Origin: G963678095 sp963678095
GTDB lineage: Bacteria > Bacillota > Negativicutes > Selenomonadales > Selenomonadaceae
Assembly (NCBI GenBank): GCA_963678095.2
Contig: CAXXXP010000001.1
Location: 558,001-622,000, forward strand
DNA: 64,000 bases
Direction: 5' to 3'
Part shown: positions 16,486 to 25,157 of the stretch, piece by piece
How positions within the stretch are numbered: position 1 is the first letter of the stretch
Layout of the letters: every line of letters begins with the position of its first letter
The notes under the pieces: model-generated
What the model saw: only the letters and a program-made list of their open reading frames with translations
Databases searched by the model: none
What the model was told of the DNA's origin: nothing
Position numbers and translations under genes: made by a program

Positions 16486-16683
16486 TTGAATCTTACTGCG
16501 CTGGATTTTGGCGCAGGAATCGATCGGGATACCTCACTCGCTATCCCAGCAATTCTGGCTACGAAGCTTATGAATGGTGGTTATGACGTGGATTTTGCAT
16601 CGCCGTGGAATCGTGGGCACGATGGGGACTATGATCTCGCCGAACTTTTTGCCTGGATGGATAGAATCTGTAAAGCCAAATAG
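16486..16683 (+). pseudogene. C-terminal fragment of a tannase-like hydrolase
   Basis: About 57 residues (from about 16513) resemble the C-terminal end of subtype-B tannases and related hydrolases: IDRDTSLAIPAILATKL, GGYDVDFASPWNRGHDGDYD and LAELFAWMDRICK. They include the catalytic-His region. The nucleophile and all earlier parts are missing and there is no ribosome site. It is a relic, notable because other genes nearby concern plant phenolics. Confidence 0.65.
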
Positions 16684-16743
16684 AGAGAAAAATTAACTTG
16701 TTCCAGAATTAATAGTTCTGAAATTAAGTCGGTGAAATTTTCA

Positions 16744-16781
16744 CGCCCCTATTCATAAAAGATGAATAGGGGCGCTTTTTT
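16744..16781 (+). terminator. Intrinsic terminator
   Basis: The stem CGCCCCTATTCAT / ATGAATAGGGGCG (13 bp) with a 5-base loop is followed by CTTTTTT. Confidence 0.88.
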
Positions 16782-16984
16782 ATGATCTTTTCTACCGCAG
16801 GAAGGGCGTATAGCAGGATGGTTCCCTTTTGATAAAGAGCCTGAAGCATCTTAGGTTAGAAAGCCTTTGAAGGGGTGATCTTTTTTAATATAGTTGCAAT
16901 AACAACTTAAACATGATAGACTGAATTTAGTTGTTAAAGAAACTATAAATCTTTAGGTAAATATTTTTACAAGGGGGATTTTAT

Positions 16985-18024
16985 ATGATTATCGATTGCA
17001 ACATGCATCATTTGCCAGAAGATCTTTTCACAAATGAGAAAATTATGGATGGATTTTTATCAACGGCTCCGAGAAGTTTTGGCGAGATTGCTACCCTGGA
17101 AACACTCGATACGGGCAAGCAGCATCTAATTCTCGAAAAGCCAAAAGGCTATCATAATCTCGATTATGTAGAGGGTGATTATTCTCTCGAAGCAAAACTT
17201 AAGGCGATGGATGATGCCGGCGTAGATAAAGGACTGCTTCGGGTGCCTGTCTGGCAGGAATGGTTGCGGCTCGATAGCTGCAAAATTGTGAATGATAATG
17301 CAGCCGACATGTGCAGGCGTTCGAATGGGCGGCTGTATGCAAATGCAGTGCTTCCACCCTGGGGGGAAAAGAAAATCTCTACGAGCTGGAGCGCTGTATT
17401 AAGGAGCTTGGCATGGTTGGCGTTCAGCTTGCTTGCCATTATGGGCAGCTTTATCTGGATGATGAGGCCTTTAAGCCATATCTGAAAGTTTTAGACGAGA
17501 TGGGCGTACCGGTTATCGTACATCACACGCCGCTGCCGGTCTACTGGCAGTCGATTTATGAATTTACGAATCTGCGCCGTGAATTTGGGCGTGTAGTCGA
17601 TCAGGCTACGGCTCTGGGCCGCGAACTTTTCAGTGGAATGTTTGAAGAATTCCCTCATCTTAAGTTTATTCATACGATGTTTGGGGGCAACTGGTTTGCC
17701 AATCAGAATCTGACGACGCCGCATAAATCAAAGAAAAATGAAGCGCTGGCCCGGCTTGATACGTCAGAGGCAGATCGCATTGAAAAATATCTTAAGAACA
17801 ATATCTTTTATGATATGACACATCCGGCTTCCTGGGGGCAGGCGCAGGTTGAATGTGCCGTCAAGGTATGTGGAGCGGATCATTTGCTCTTTGGCAGTTC
17901 TTTCCCCGTGGTGTATGGCTGGATGTCGTCAGGGGTTGATTTTGTTAAGCAGATCGATATAACAGAAGAGGAGAGAGAACTGATCTTTCAGGGGAACGCG
18001 GCGCGCTTATTCCATCTTGCTTGA
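16985..18024 (+). pseudogene. Amidohydrolase-2 family protein, frameshifted
   Basis: A TIM-barrel amidohydrolase (ACMSD/decarboxylase-like family) of about 346 residues if intact. The N-terminal third is read in one frame to VLPPWG (about 17360) and the rest in the next frame from GGKENLYELERC. Adding one G to the run of six Gs at about 17362-17367 restores a single frame. The gene is well preserved otherwise. The usual HxH near the N-terminus reads NMHH, and the usual FGTD metal ligand reads FGSSFP, so canonical metal binding may be altered. The start follows CAAGGGGG. A sequencing error in a homopolymer, phase variation or true decay are all possible. An MFS transporter follows. Confidence 0.75.
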
Positions 18025-18032
18025 AATAAAAT

Positions 18033-18079
18033 TTAGAAAAACGCTGGAAGAGAGCAAAAACTCTTTTCTGGTGTTTTTT
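18033..18079 (+). terminator. Probable terminator after the amidohydrolase
   Basis: AAAACGCTGGAAGAGAG pairs with CTCTTTTCTGGTGTTTT through several G-U pairs and ends in six Ts. Confidence 0.6.
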
Positions 18080-18100
18080 ATTAAGGAGAAGGGGTAGAAA

Positions 18101-19288
18101 ATGATGCAAAAGCAAGTACCGGAGAAATTATGGAATGGAAAATTTATTTTCAGCTGCCTGGCAAATTTTTTCGCATTTACGACCATGTATTATTTGATGT
18201 CAACAATTCCGCTTTATACAACGCAGGTGCTTTCTGGGGATAGGAGTGATGTCGGTATCTTGTTTGCACTATTTGCCTTTGCCGGGGTGCTCGTGCGCCC
18301 GGTAGCCGGTCATATCGTCGACAGTTCCGGGCGAATGAAGGTGGCCTGGGGATCACTCCTACTGCTCTTTTTTGCCGTCTTTGCTTATCAGTGGGCTGCA
18401 GGGCTTATCGGGCTTTTTGTACTTCGTTTTGTACACGGGATTTTTTGGGGTTTTTCTACGACCTCGCTTGCGACAGTCGCGACCGATGTCATTCCGGCAA
18501 AGCGCCGCGGGGAAGGAATCGGCTATTTTGGCTTGTCGATGTCTATTGCTATGCTCCTGGGGCCGTGGCTTGGCCTTACAGTTTTGCAGACGTTTGATTA
18601 CGCAGGGATGTTCTTGTCGGCATCCTTTATTGCAGGACTGTCTTGCGTATGCCTGTTTGGCATCCATTACGAAGAACAAACAATGAAAGGTATGAAAAAA
18701 GCCCAAGGATTTTTTGAGAAAAAGGTTTTGCCATATGCTGGTATTGTGTTCTTTATGGCTATCGGCTATAGTGCGATTTTGTCCTTTATTGTGCTTTTTG
18801 CGCAGGAAATAAATATTGAAAATGCAAGTGCTTTCTTTTTGACAAATGCAGTCGGAGTCATTGTGAGTCGTCCCTATGCAGGAAAATTCATGGATAAAAA
18901 AGGGCCGGTTGGCATTATGTATGTTGGTTTTGCTGCCTTTATGATGACGTTTATTTGTTTGTATTTTGCACAGGGCTTGCTGTTGTTTTTGCTGGCTGCT
19001 TTTTTGCTGGGAATTGGGTTTGGGATTTTGTATTCGTTGTGCTTTGTAATGTCTATTAATGCTGTTGATATAACGCGGCGCGGGATGGCAAATGGTACAA
19101 TCCTTATGGCTTTTGATCTTGGCTTTGCTGTCGGGTCGATGGCTTTGGGAGCAGTGTCCATGGTGACGGGCCTGCGGCTCATGTATTTGGCTTGTGCCGT
19201 TGTAACATTGATTCCCATGGGGATTTTTTATATGAATGACGTTCGTTGTCGTGGCGTGAAAATAAATGTGGTAAAAGAAAATTTATAA
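18101..19288 (+). CDS. MFS transporter
   Basis: A 395-residue major facilitator protein in the inner membrane with about twelve hydrophobic segments in two six-helix halves. It carries the MFS A-like motif GHIVDSSGRMK between helices 2 and 3 and a second copy GKFMDKKGP in the C-terminal half. The start follows AAGGAGAAGGGG; ATG 18101 and 18104 are both possible. The substrate cannot be read from sequence. Its place behind the amidohydrolase suggests uptake or export of an aromatic acid or related compound. Confidence 0.85.
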   Translation: MMQKQVPEKLWNGKFIFSCLANFFAFTTMYYLMSTIPLYTTQVLSGDRSDVGILFALFAFAGVLVRPVAGHIVDSSGRMKVAWGSLLLLFFAVFAYQWAAGLIGLFVLRFVHGIFWGFSTTSLATVATDVIPAKRRGEGIGYFGLSMSIAMLLGPWLGLTVLQTFDYAGMFLSASFIAGLSCVCLFGIHYEEQTMKGMKKAQGFFEKKVLPYAGIVFFMAIGYSAILSFIVLFAQEINIENASAFFLTNAVGVIVSRPYAGKFMDKKGPVGIMYVGFAAFMMTFICLYFAQGLLLFLLAAFLLGIGFGILYSLCFVMSINAVDITRRGMANGTILMAFDLGFAVGSMALGAVSMVTGLRLMYLACAVVTLIPMGIFYMNDVRCRGVKINVVKENL

Positions 19289-19390
19289 ACATACGTGCAA
19301 AGAAGCTAGCCATAAGAGTCGATTGCAGGGACAGGATTTTACTTTTTACGGGTTAATCTGACGTTTATTGTATAATGAAAAGGTGGTATG

Positions 19391-19621
19391 ATGTATATGA
19401 GAAAATTCGTTTCATTACTTTTGCTTGTACTGTGTTTGATCTTAATCATTACCGGTATTCAAATGTTGTTGCCGCATCCACATGGGAGTGAAAGTGGCGG
19501 TATACCATTTTATCCTAAAGGGTTACATGAATATGCCAGCTATTTATTCATCGTTGCCGGGGGGATGCATACTTTTTTTAATCGTAGCTCGCTAGCTATA
19601 TATATAAAACAGTTATTTTAA
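19391..19621 (+). CDS. Small membrane protein (DUF4405-like)
   Basis: About 76 residues with an N-terminal transmembrane helix (about 5-27), a central PHPHGSESGG loop containing His, and a second helix (LFIVAGGMHTFFNRSS). The last part resembles the His-containing helix of DUF4405/cytochrome-b-like membrane fragments, so heme contact is conceivable but unproven. AGGTGG lies just before the start. It is located between the MFS gene and a marR gene and is possibly co-transcribed with the latter. Confidence 0.55.
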   Translation: MYMRKFVSLLLLVLCLILIITGIQMLLPHPHGSESGGIPFYPKGLHEYASYLFIVAGGMHTFFNRSSLAIYIKQLF

Positions 19622-19722
19622 ACGGAGTGCCTCCCTTAGAAATTGTTTTTTCAAAAATGAAAACAAAAGATAGGTGTCTTTGTCGGCAGCAAATAATATA
19701 CAACTTATTGGAGGAATCATTT

Positions 19723-20154
19723 TTGAAAATAGAGCATCTTGGGAAACATATATCACTTTTGTATCGCCAAAGCCAGATTTATTTTAATACCGAGTTAAAG
19801 AAATATAAACTGGGCAGTGGACAATATATTTTTTTATTGAGTCTATTAGAAAATGAAGGCATCAATCAGGAGCAGCTTGCTGATATTGTGAAAATTGATA
19901 AGACTACAACAGCCAGAGCTGTTGCCAAACTTGAAGGTGAAGGGTACTTGACCCGGGAAACCTGCCAAGAAGACAAACGGGCGTACATTTTGCATGCAAC
20001 AGAAAAAGCCCGTAGTATCCATAAGATTTTAGAGGGGATTCTCGATCAATGGAATGCTTTTATGCTGGCGGATTTCACGGCAGAAGATAAAAAAGACCTG
20101 CGTCGTTTGCTTGACCATGCGATTGAGAACATTTTATTGCGCAATATAAAATAA
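19723..20154 (+). CDS. MarR-family regulator
   Basis: A winged-helix regulator of 143 residues. The recognisable core is SGQYIFLLSLLENEGINQEQLADIVKIDKTTTARAVAKLEGEGYL (about 36-80) and the wing TCQEDKRAYILHAT. TTG at 19723 is chosen because TTGGAGGAATC lies 8 bases upstream; codons back to 19627 are open but lack a ribosome site. Its target is unknown; the nearest candidates are the upstream membrane genes or the SRPBCC gene beyond the terminator. Confidence 0.88.
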   Translation: MKIEHLGKHISLLYRQSQIYFNTELKKYKLGSGQYIFLLSLLENEGINQEQLADIVKIDKTTTARAVAKLEGEGYLTRETCQEDKRAYILHATEKARSIHKILEGILDQWNAFMLADFTAEDKKDLRRLLDHAIENILLRNIK

Positions 20155-20575
20155 AAGACCACAAAGTGTGCTTATGAGCAAAGATCGAAGGTTCGCGGGA
20201 ATCTGTTCTATCTGTTCTATAGGTACAATTAAAATTTTTTATTTTTACTAAAGGCATATAGGAAATTGGCACGGGTGAAAAAACCTGTGTCAATTTTTAA
20301 TTGCAAAGACAAGTATACGGATGCTGAATTCAAATTTATATGATAATAACAGGAATTTCGCATAATTCATGCTAAGGATATAGCAGAGGGGAGAATAGAA
20401 TTGGTGAAAGATAGAAACCCTTTATTGCAGAGTATCGCTGGATAGATAGTTTCTAAATGAATACTATCTATCATAAAAGTGCATACTTGTTGATTTGCGT
20501 AAAATTGATATAATGAAACCATCGAATGGGCGCCCCGAGATAAATGCTAGATTAAAGATGGGAGAATAATCACTT
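20155..20575. other. 421-bp intergenic region with terminator and promoter
   Basis: A terminator hairpin lies at 20263-20298. A likely promoter (TTGTTG 20487-20492, 16 bases, TATAAT 20509-20514) serves the SRPBCC gene. An inverted repeat (ATAGATAGTTTC / ATACTATCTAT near 20445-20472) lies upstream of it and could bind a regulator. No gene is seen. Confidence 0.55.
20263..20298 (+). terminator. Intrinsic terminator after marR
   Basis: AAATTGGCACGGG pairs with CCTGTGTCAATTT (one wobble) and is followed by Ts. Confidence 0.75.
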
Positions 20576-21097
20576 ATGTTAAATGAAATCAACTGGCCTG
20601 AAGGGTATCTGCCGGGATATACGGATAATTTTGCATCCAATGAGGTTATTGTTCGTGGCATCACGGCAAAAGATGTTTTTGAAAATCTTATAGATACAAG
20701 TATCTGGCCTTCTTATTATAATAACGTAGCCGATGTTGAATTTGACAATACTGTCGGTACAATACTGAAGGAAGCTACGCGTTTTCGCTTCAAAACATTC
20801 GGATTTCCAATTGAAGCTCAGGTTGTTGAATTTGAAGCACCGGCAGGGGGCAAGCCTGGACGACTTGCATGGCACGGCTGGGCCGAGGGCGATGCAGAAC
20901 ACCGCTTGGATGTCATCCATGCCTGGTTACTGGAGGATCTTTCAGAAGGGCGTGTCCGTATATTGACACAGGAATCACAAAAAGGAAAGCCAGCTAAAGC
21001 TTTGCATGAATCAAATCCGGATACGATGAATATTGGACATCAGGACTGGTTAAAAGGATTGGCGGCAACCGTTCTTGCCTCGAAACAAAGAGTATAA
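20576..21097 (+). CDS. SRPBCC-domain protein
   Basis: A 173-residue protein with the START/Bet v1-like SRPBCC fold, a hydrophobic ligand pocket. It is recognised by the pattern VRGITAKDVFENLIDTSIWPSYYNNV (N-terminal helix and strands) and the closing amphipathic helix GHQDWLKGLAATVLA. It has no signal peptide. Proteins of this group bind or transform lipids, polyketides or aromatic compounds; no specific ligand can be assigned. It has its own promoter and is followed by the glyoxalase-like gene 96 bases on. Confidence 0.78.
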   Translation: MLNEINWPEGYLPGYTDNFASNEVIVRGITAKDVFENLIDTSIWPSYYNNVADVEFDNTVGTILKEATRFRFKTFGFPIEAQVVEFEAPAGGKPGRLAWHGWAEGDAEHRLDVIHAWLLEDLSEGRVRILTQESQKGKPAKALHESNPDTMNIGHQDWLKGLAATVLASKQRV

Positions 21098-21193
21098 AGC
21101 TACGGATTCAGTCCATTTTAATTGATAGTTGGCAAAACTTCGCAATATAGTGCGGTTTTGCCAAGCTCATCAAAGCATTAGGGAGGCAGAGAT

Positions 21194-21556
21194 ATGAGCT
21201 TCAAATTTGCGCATAACAACGTCAATGTTCTTAATATGAAGCGGAGTTTAAAATTTTATGAAGAAGCTTTAGGGTTCAAGGTAGTGCGGAGGTTTAATGG
21301 CCCAGGGTTTACGTTGGCTTATCTTTCGGATGGTGGGGAGACGCCGCATGAACTGGAACTGACGTGGCTGCATGATCGGGAAGAGCCATATAGTCTTGGT
21401 GAAAATGAATTTCATCTTGCAGTCAGAACCGATGATTTTGCAAGTGCCTATAAAAAACATAAAGATATGAATTGTATTTGTTACGAGAATAAAGATATGG
21501 GGATTTATTTTATCAATGATCCGGATGGGTATTGGATTGAAATTATACCAGAATAA
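21194..21556 (+). CDS. Glyoxalase/VOC-family protein (lactoylglutathione-lyase-like)
   Basis: A 120-residue VOC protein in two beta-alpha-beta-beta-beta repeats. Metal ligands expected for glyoxalase I are present: His in FAHNNVNV, Glu in ELELTWLHD, His in NEFHLAV and Glu in GYWIEIIPE. NMKRSLKFYEEALGFKVVR is the typical first helix. It probably isomerises the hemithioacetal of methylglyoxal, or acts on a related adduct. The start follows GGGAGGCAGAG. A HxlR regulator and an exported DJ-1 protein follow, which fits aldehyde stress. Confidence 0.85.
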   Translation: MSFKFAHNNVNVLNMKRSLKFYEEALGFKVVRRFNGPGFTLAYLSDGGETPHELELTWLHDREEPYSLGENEFHLAVRTDDFASAYKKHKDMNCICYENKDMGIYFINDPDGYWIEIIPE

Positions 21557-21645
21557 TACGGGAATATAAATATTATTTCATGAATATCCACTCGGAAAAT
21601 GAAAATTTTAATTTGGCGGAAAACATGATTGGGGGAGGGAATCCT

Positions 21646-21987
21646 ATGTCGGGTCAAGAGGTACTTTATAATTGCCCAGTGGATGCGGTAGTACAGATTA
21701 TTGGTGGCAAATATAAACCGGTTATTTTATGGCATTTAGCAAATGAAACGATGCGATTTGGTCAGCTGTCTAGACTTTTGCCACAGGCTACGGCAAAGAT
21801 GCTCACGCAGCAGTTACGTGAATTAGAAAGTGAAGGTATCATCCATCGGGAAGTATTTCCGGTAGTTCCCCCCAAGACAGAATATAGTTTAACGGAGTTT
21901 GGCAAGACCTTGATTCCTATTCTTGACGCCATGTGTAACTGGGGCAAAGCTTATATGGGTGATCGGATCAAGAAGAATATATCATGA
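21646..21987 (+). CDS. HxlR-family regulator
   Basis: A winged-helix regulator of 113 residues, the usual size. HxlR features are CPVDAVVQIIGGKYKPVILWHLANETMRFGQL with the N-terminal Cys, ISRLLPQATAKMLTQQLRELESEGII-like recognition helix, and the wing VVPPKTEYSLTEFG. ATG at 21646 follows GGGGGAGGG; an in-frame ATG at 21580 lacks a ribosome site. Family members sense aldehydes or redox change through the N-terminal Cys, in keeping with the adjacent glyoxalase and DJ-1 genes. Confidence 0.88.
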   Translation: MSGQEVLYNCPVDAVVQIIGGKYKPVILWHLANETMRFGQLSRLLPQATAKMLTQQLRELESEGIIHREVFPVVPPKTEYSLTEFGKTLIPILDAMCNWGKAYMGDRIKKNIS

Positions 21988-22041
21988 AAAATTTATTGAG
22001 CGGCAAATAAAATCGTAATGAACACATAAGGAGCGATAGGG

Positions 22042-22881
22042 ATGAAACAGATTTTGATGCTGGTCATGGCTGTTGTGATGGTCATGCCCGTTTTTAATGG
22101 ACATGTTGCCGAGGCTGCTTCCAAAGGACGCATTTTGTTTATAGCATCCAGTGAACAGTCAATGCAGCTAAAAGATGGCAGTCAGATGGATGTGGGCTTC
22201 TACTTAAATGAGTTGGCGGTACCAGCCCAGTATCTGGTGAGCCGGGGGTATGAAATTGTGATGGCTACACCAAGTGGAGCCCATCCTGTGATGGATGCGG
22301 GGTCCAATAATGCTAAATTCTTTGCGGGGAATGAAGCTGCACGAGAGCAGGCACAAGTGTTTACCAAGAAACTGCCGGTTGTTTCACTTGAAACGGCAAA
22401 TAGGGAGATCAAGAACTTTGATGCGCTCTTTATTCCCGGTGGACATGCTCCGATGACAGATCTTATGCAAAGCACAGAACTCGGTACAATTCTCCGATAT
22501 TTCCATGAGAACAATAAACCTACGGCAGCTATTTGTCATGGCCCTGTTGCTCTGCTTGCTGCTTTGCCGCGGCCGGCTGAATTTCGCCAGGCACTTTTGG
22601 CAGATGATGTCAAGGGAGCGCAGGCGGCTAAAGATTGGATTTACCAAGGCTATCAGATGACGATGTTGTCTGACCTGGAAGAGTGGCCGGGAGAATTGCA
22701 TAAAGGCACGCAGATGCCCTTTCATATCGAGCCGGCTTTGCAGATGGTAGGCGCTATAATTGTAAATAATGGTATGTACAAGAGCCATGTAGTTCATGAT
22801 CGTGAGCTGATCACTGGTGAAAATCCGCAGTCAGATCTCGCATTGGCCAAGGAGCTTGAGGCGGCACTGCAAAAGAAATGA
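22042..22881 (+). CDS. Exported DJ-1/PfpI-family protein (Hsp31-like)
   Basis: A class-I glutamine-amidotransferase-like protein of 279 residues with a signal peptide (1-25, ending AEAA), so it works outside the cytoplasm. The nucleophile elbow AICHGPVALL places Cys at about residue 166. The Glu/His partners are consistent with Hsp31-type glyoxalase III or chaperones: LNELAVPAQYLVSRGYEIVMATPSG and FIPGGHAPMTDL. Most bacterial DJ-1 proteins are cytoplasmic, so an exported one is less usual. The start follows AAGGAGCG. It is probably co-transcribed with the HxlR gene 54 bases upstream. Confidence 0.85.
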   Translation: MKQILMLVMAVVMVMPVFNGHVAEAASKGRILFIASSEQSMQLKDGSQMDVGFYLNELAVPAQYLVSRGYEIVMATPSGAHPVMDAGSNNAKFFAGNEAAREQAQVFTKKLPVVSLETANREIKNFDALFIPGGHAPMTDLMQSTELGTILRYFHENNKPTAAICHGPVALLAALPRPAEFRQALLADDVKGAQAAKDWIYQGYQMTMLSDLEEWPGELHKGTQMPFHIEPALQMVGAIIVNNGMYKSHVVHDRELITGENPQSDLALAKELEAALQKK

Positions 22882-22936
22882 GCGTAATATACGGGGATTA
22901 TAAATACCACTATTAGGTTATATATACCTTGGCAAC

Positions 22937-22974
22937 ATGCCATAGACTACTTTTAGGTAGCTATGGCATTTTTT
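22937..22974 (+). terminator. Terminator after the DJ-1 gene
   Basis: TGCCATAG..CTAC pairs with GTAG..CTATGGCA around a short loop, then TTTTTTG. Confidence 0.85.
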
Positions 22975-23018
22975 GTTTGCAGTCCCTTTTGTAAAGGGCT
23001 GTCAAGCCCAATACTGTT

Positions 23019-23047
23019 TTGACAAACGTCCTCAAATTCTATATAAT
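23019..23047 (+). promoter_or_regulatory. Hybrid promoter created at the IS junction
   Basis: TTGACA (23019-23024) lies in the flanking DNA. TATAAT (23042-23047), 17 bases on, is made of TATA from the target duplicate plus AT from the IS end. It points into the transposase. Before insertion the same -35 would have read TTGACA-N17-TATACT and served the marR operon now 1.56 kb away. Confidence 0.75.
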
Positions 23048-24605
23048 GTGTACTGCACAAAGCCAAAAGGCGCATAATAGCTGAATTCAAAGCCAATAAG
23101 GCGTATAATAAGTGCATGAGTATTGCGGGAAAATGCTCAAAAACCTTGCACGCAGGTGATGAAAATGTATAAAATACCTTCCAAACAGATGACATTTGAA
23201 GATTTTAACCAACCTATTGGAATGCATATGAATTCAGCGAATCGCTGGGTCAAAAAAGCAGAATTAATTTCATGGGATGAAATCGAAACAGAGTATGCAA
23301 AACTTTTCAAAGGATTTAAAGGCCATATTGCAAAACCAGCCCGGATGGCTTTGGGCGCGTTGCTCATTCAGATTGAATACGGGTACTCAGATGAAGAAAC
23401 CGCCGAGCAGATCAAAGAAAATCCATACTTGCAATATTTCTGCGGGTTGCCAGGATATGAATACAAGGCACCCTTTGATCCATCGGCCATGGTACGGTTT
23501 CGTAAGCGGCTAACACCAGAAAAGCTGGAAGCAATCAATGAACAGATCATCCGTAAAATGGAAGCCAAACGTAAAGCAGAAGAAGACCACAAAGATGATG
23601 ACAAGCCACAACCACCTTCCAATAAAGGAACACTCATCGTTGATGCAACCTGTGCGCCATCGCAGATTAAATATCCAAGAGATGTTGAACTGCTCAACGA
23701 AGCGCGTGAAAAGCTTGAGAAGATCGTGGATGTTCTGTATACTCCGGAAGATGGTAAGAAACCTCGAATGTATCGCCAAAATGCAAGAAAACAGTATTTG
23801 AGCATCGCCCGCAGCAAGAAAAATAGTGCAAAGAAAATACGCAAGGCAGTACGTCAACAGTTACAGTATATTTCCCGCAATGAAAAGATCGTTGCAATAC
23901 TCCGTCAGGATGGAAGACCACTTGCCGAAAAATATCAGCGGCAGCTAGAAGTTATCGCAAAACTTTATGAACAGCAAAAATACATGTATGATCATAAAGT
24001 GCATAGCGTGAGCCAGAGGATTGTGAATCTAAGGCAGCCATATTTGCGGCCTATTGTCCGTGGAAAAGCAAAAGCACCCACAGAATTCGGGGTGAAACTA
24101 GATATTAGTGTAGTTGATGGAGTAGTGCGTCTGGAACAGCAAAGCTTTGAAGCATACAATGAAAGCGAACTATTGCAAATGGAAGTCGAACACTACTATG
24201 CTCGTTATGGAAGATATCCCGAACGAGTGCTGGCAGATAAAATCTACCGGAATCGAGGAAATCTAGCCTATTGCAAAGAGAAAGGGATACGGCTTTCCGG
24301 CCCGGCGCTTGGACGACCGAAGAACGATGCTGTGCGAGACAGAAAAACGGAATATGAAGATATTTGCGATCGAGTTGAAGTAGAGCGAGCCTTCAGTCTA
24401 GCAAAACGACGGTTTGGATTGGGAAAAATCCGAACCTATTTGAAGGAAACAACGCAAACGGTAATCGCATTGTCGATTTTGGCATTGAATCTGAGCAAGC
24501 TTCAGTGCGCTCAAATTTTAAAATTGGTAATAAACATCGTACAGGCATTTTGGGGGAGCTTCCAATGGAAGGATTCTCAAAAAATCGCTTTTGCGCAGTA
24601 GACAT
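23046..24605 (+). mobile_element. 1,560-bp IS (IS5/IS1182-like), copy 2
   Basis: The same length, ends and transposase as copy 1, in the opposite orientation. The target duplication TATATA lies at 23040-23045 and 24606-24611. Both duplicates in this window fit TATNTA, so the element appears to prefer TA-rich palindromic sites. It is inserted in the -10 region of the marR operon promoter. Confidence 0.93.
23165..24601 (+). CDS. IS transposase (DUF772 + DDE, IS5/IS1182-like), copy 2
   Basis: A 478-residue transposase identical to the product of copy 1. The DUF772 region is N-terminal (about 1-130). Asp in LIVDATCAP and RVLADKIYRN, and Glu in DRVEVERAFSLAKRRFG, fit a DDE core with a central helical insertion of about 150 residues. 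ATG at 23165 has AGGTG 6 bases upstream. The promoter at the left junction (TTGACA-N17-TATAAT) may give this copy stronger transcription than copy 1; an internal TATAAT at about 23104 is the native alternative. Confidence 0.92.
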   Translation: MYKIPSKQMTFEDFNQPIGMHMNSANRWVKKAELISWDEIETEYAKLFKGFKGHIAKPARMALGALLIQIEYGYSDEETAEQIKENPYLQYFCGLPGYEYKAPFDPSAMVRFRKRLTPEKLEAINEQIIRKMEAKRKAEEDHKDDDKPQPPSNKGTLIVDATCAPSQIKYPRDVELLNEAREKLEKIVDVLYTPEDGKKPRMYRQNARKQYLSIARSKKNSAKKIRKAVRQQLQYISRNEKIVAILRQDGRPLAEKYQRQLEVIAKLYEQQKYMYDHKVHSVSQRIVNLRQPYLRPIVRGKAKAPTEFGVKLDISVVDGVVRLEQQSFEAYNESELLQMEVEHYYARYGRYPERVLADKIYRNRGNLAYCKEKGIRLSGPALGRPKNDAVRDRKTEYEDICDRVEVERAFSLAKRRFGLGKIRTYLKETTQTVIALSILALNLSKLQCAQILKLVINIVQAFWGSFQWKDSQKIAFAQ

Positions 24606-24614
24606 TATATACTT

Positions 24615-24636
24615 ATAGTTAGTTGGCTAATTAATT
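24615..24636 (+). promoter_or_regulatory. MarR-type operator, site 1
   Basis: ATAGTTAGTTGGCTAATTAA lies directly before the marR ribosome site. The same pattern recurs at 25158 and 25220, which indicates an autoregulated operon. Confidence 0.65.
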
Positions 24637-24649
24637 GGAGGAGAGTTTT

Positions 24650-25135
24650 ATGAAAAGAGTGATAACACCTGCGCGGGAAACGCTTGAACAGCATGCTAAA
24701 CTTATCCCGGAGATTAACCCTTCATCGGTGATTGCGATGCTGCGTGTTCTGGAGGCATCCTCCGCGATTCAGCATGCGATTATTGATGTTTTAGAGAGTG
24801 AATACCAGCTGTCGGAGGGAAAACTTTGTGTGATGATCATTCTGCATCAAATGAAGGCCGGAGTTGCCCCGTCAAAGCTGGCAGAACTTGCAGGGGTTAC
24901 GAGAGCGACGATCAGCGCGATGCTGCAGAGAATGATACGCGATGGACTGGTAGATTCTTTTTCTGATGAAAAAGATGGCAGGGGGAAAAAGGTTTGCCTT
25001 ACATCGAAAGGGCGCAGTTTTATGGATGAAGTCTTGCCGAACCACTATCTGCGGATAACGAAATTGATGGGGCGGCTGTCTGAAGGGGAACAACAAGAAC
25101 TCATTATTTTATTAAAAAAAATTGTTGGCACGTAA
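24650..25135 (+). CDS. MarR-family regulator of the export operon
   Basis: A 161-residue winged-helix regulator. LCVMIILHQMKAGVAPSKLAELAGVTRATISAMLQRMIRDGLVDSF (about 61-107) is the HTH and FSDEKDGRGKKVCLTSKG the wing. ATG at 24650 sits after TTGGAGGAGAG; a TTG at 24635 overlaps it. Three copies of one operator pattern flank the gene, so it likely represses itself and the hlyD-ABC2 genes downstream. The IS copy 2 insertion separates it from its -35 box. Its expression may now depend on read-through from the IS. Confidence 0.88.
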   Translation: MKRVITPARETLEQHAKLIPEINPSSVIAMLRVLEASSAIQHAIIDVLESEYQLSEGKLCVMIILHQMKAGVAPSKLAELAGVTRATISAMLQRMIRDGLVDSFSDEKDGRGKKVCLTSKGRSFMDEVLPNHYLRITKLMGRLSEGEQQELIILLKKIVGT

Positions 25136-25152
25136 AGCGCCGGCAATTTTTA
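25118..25152 (+). terminator. Probable terminator after marR
   Basis: AATTGTTGGC pairs with GCCGGCAATT (wobble pairs) followed by TTT. The stem overlaps the stop codon region of marR. Confidence 0.6.
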
Positions 25153-25157
25153 CCCAT

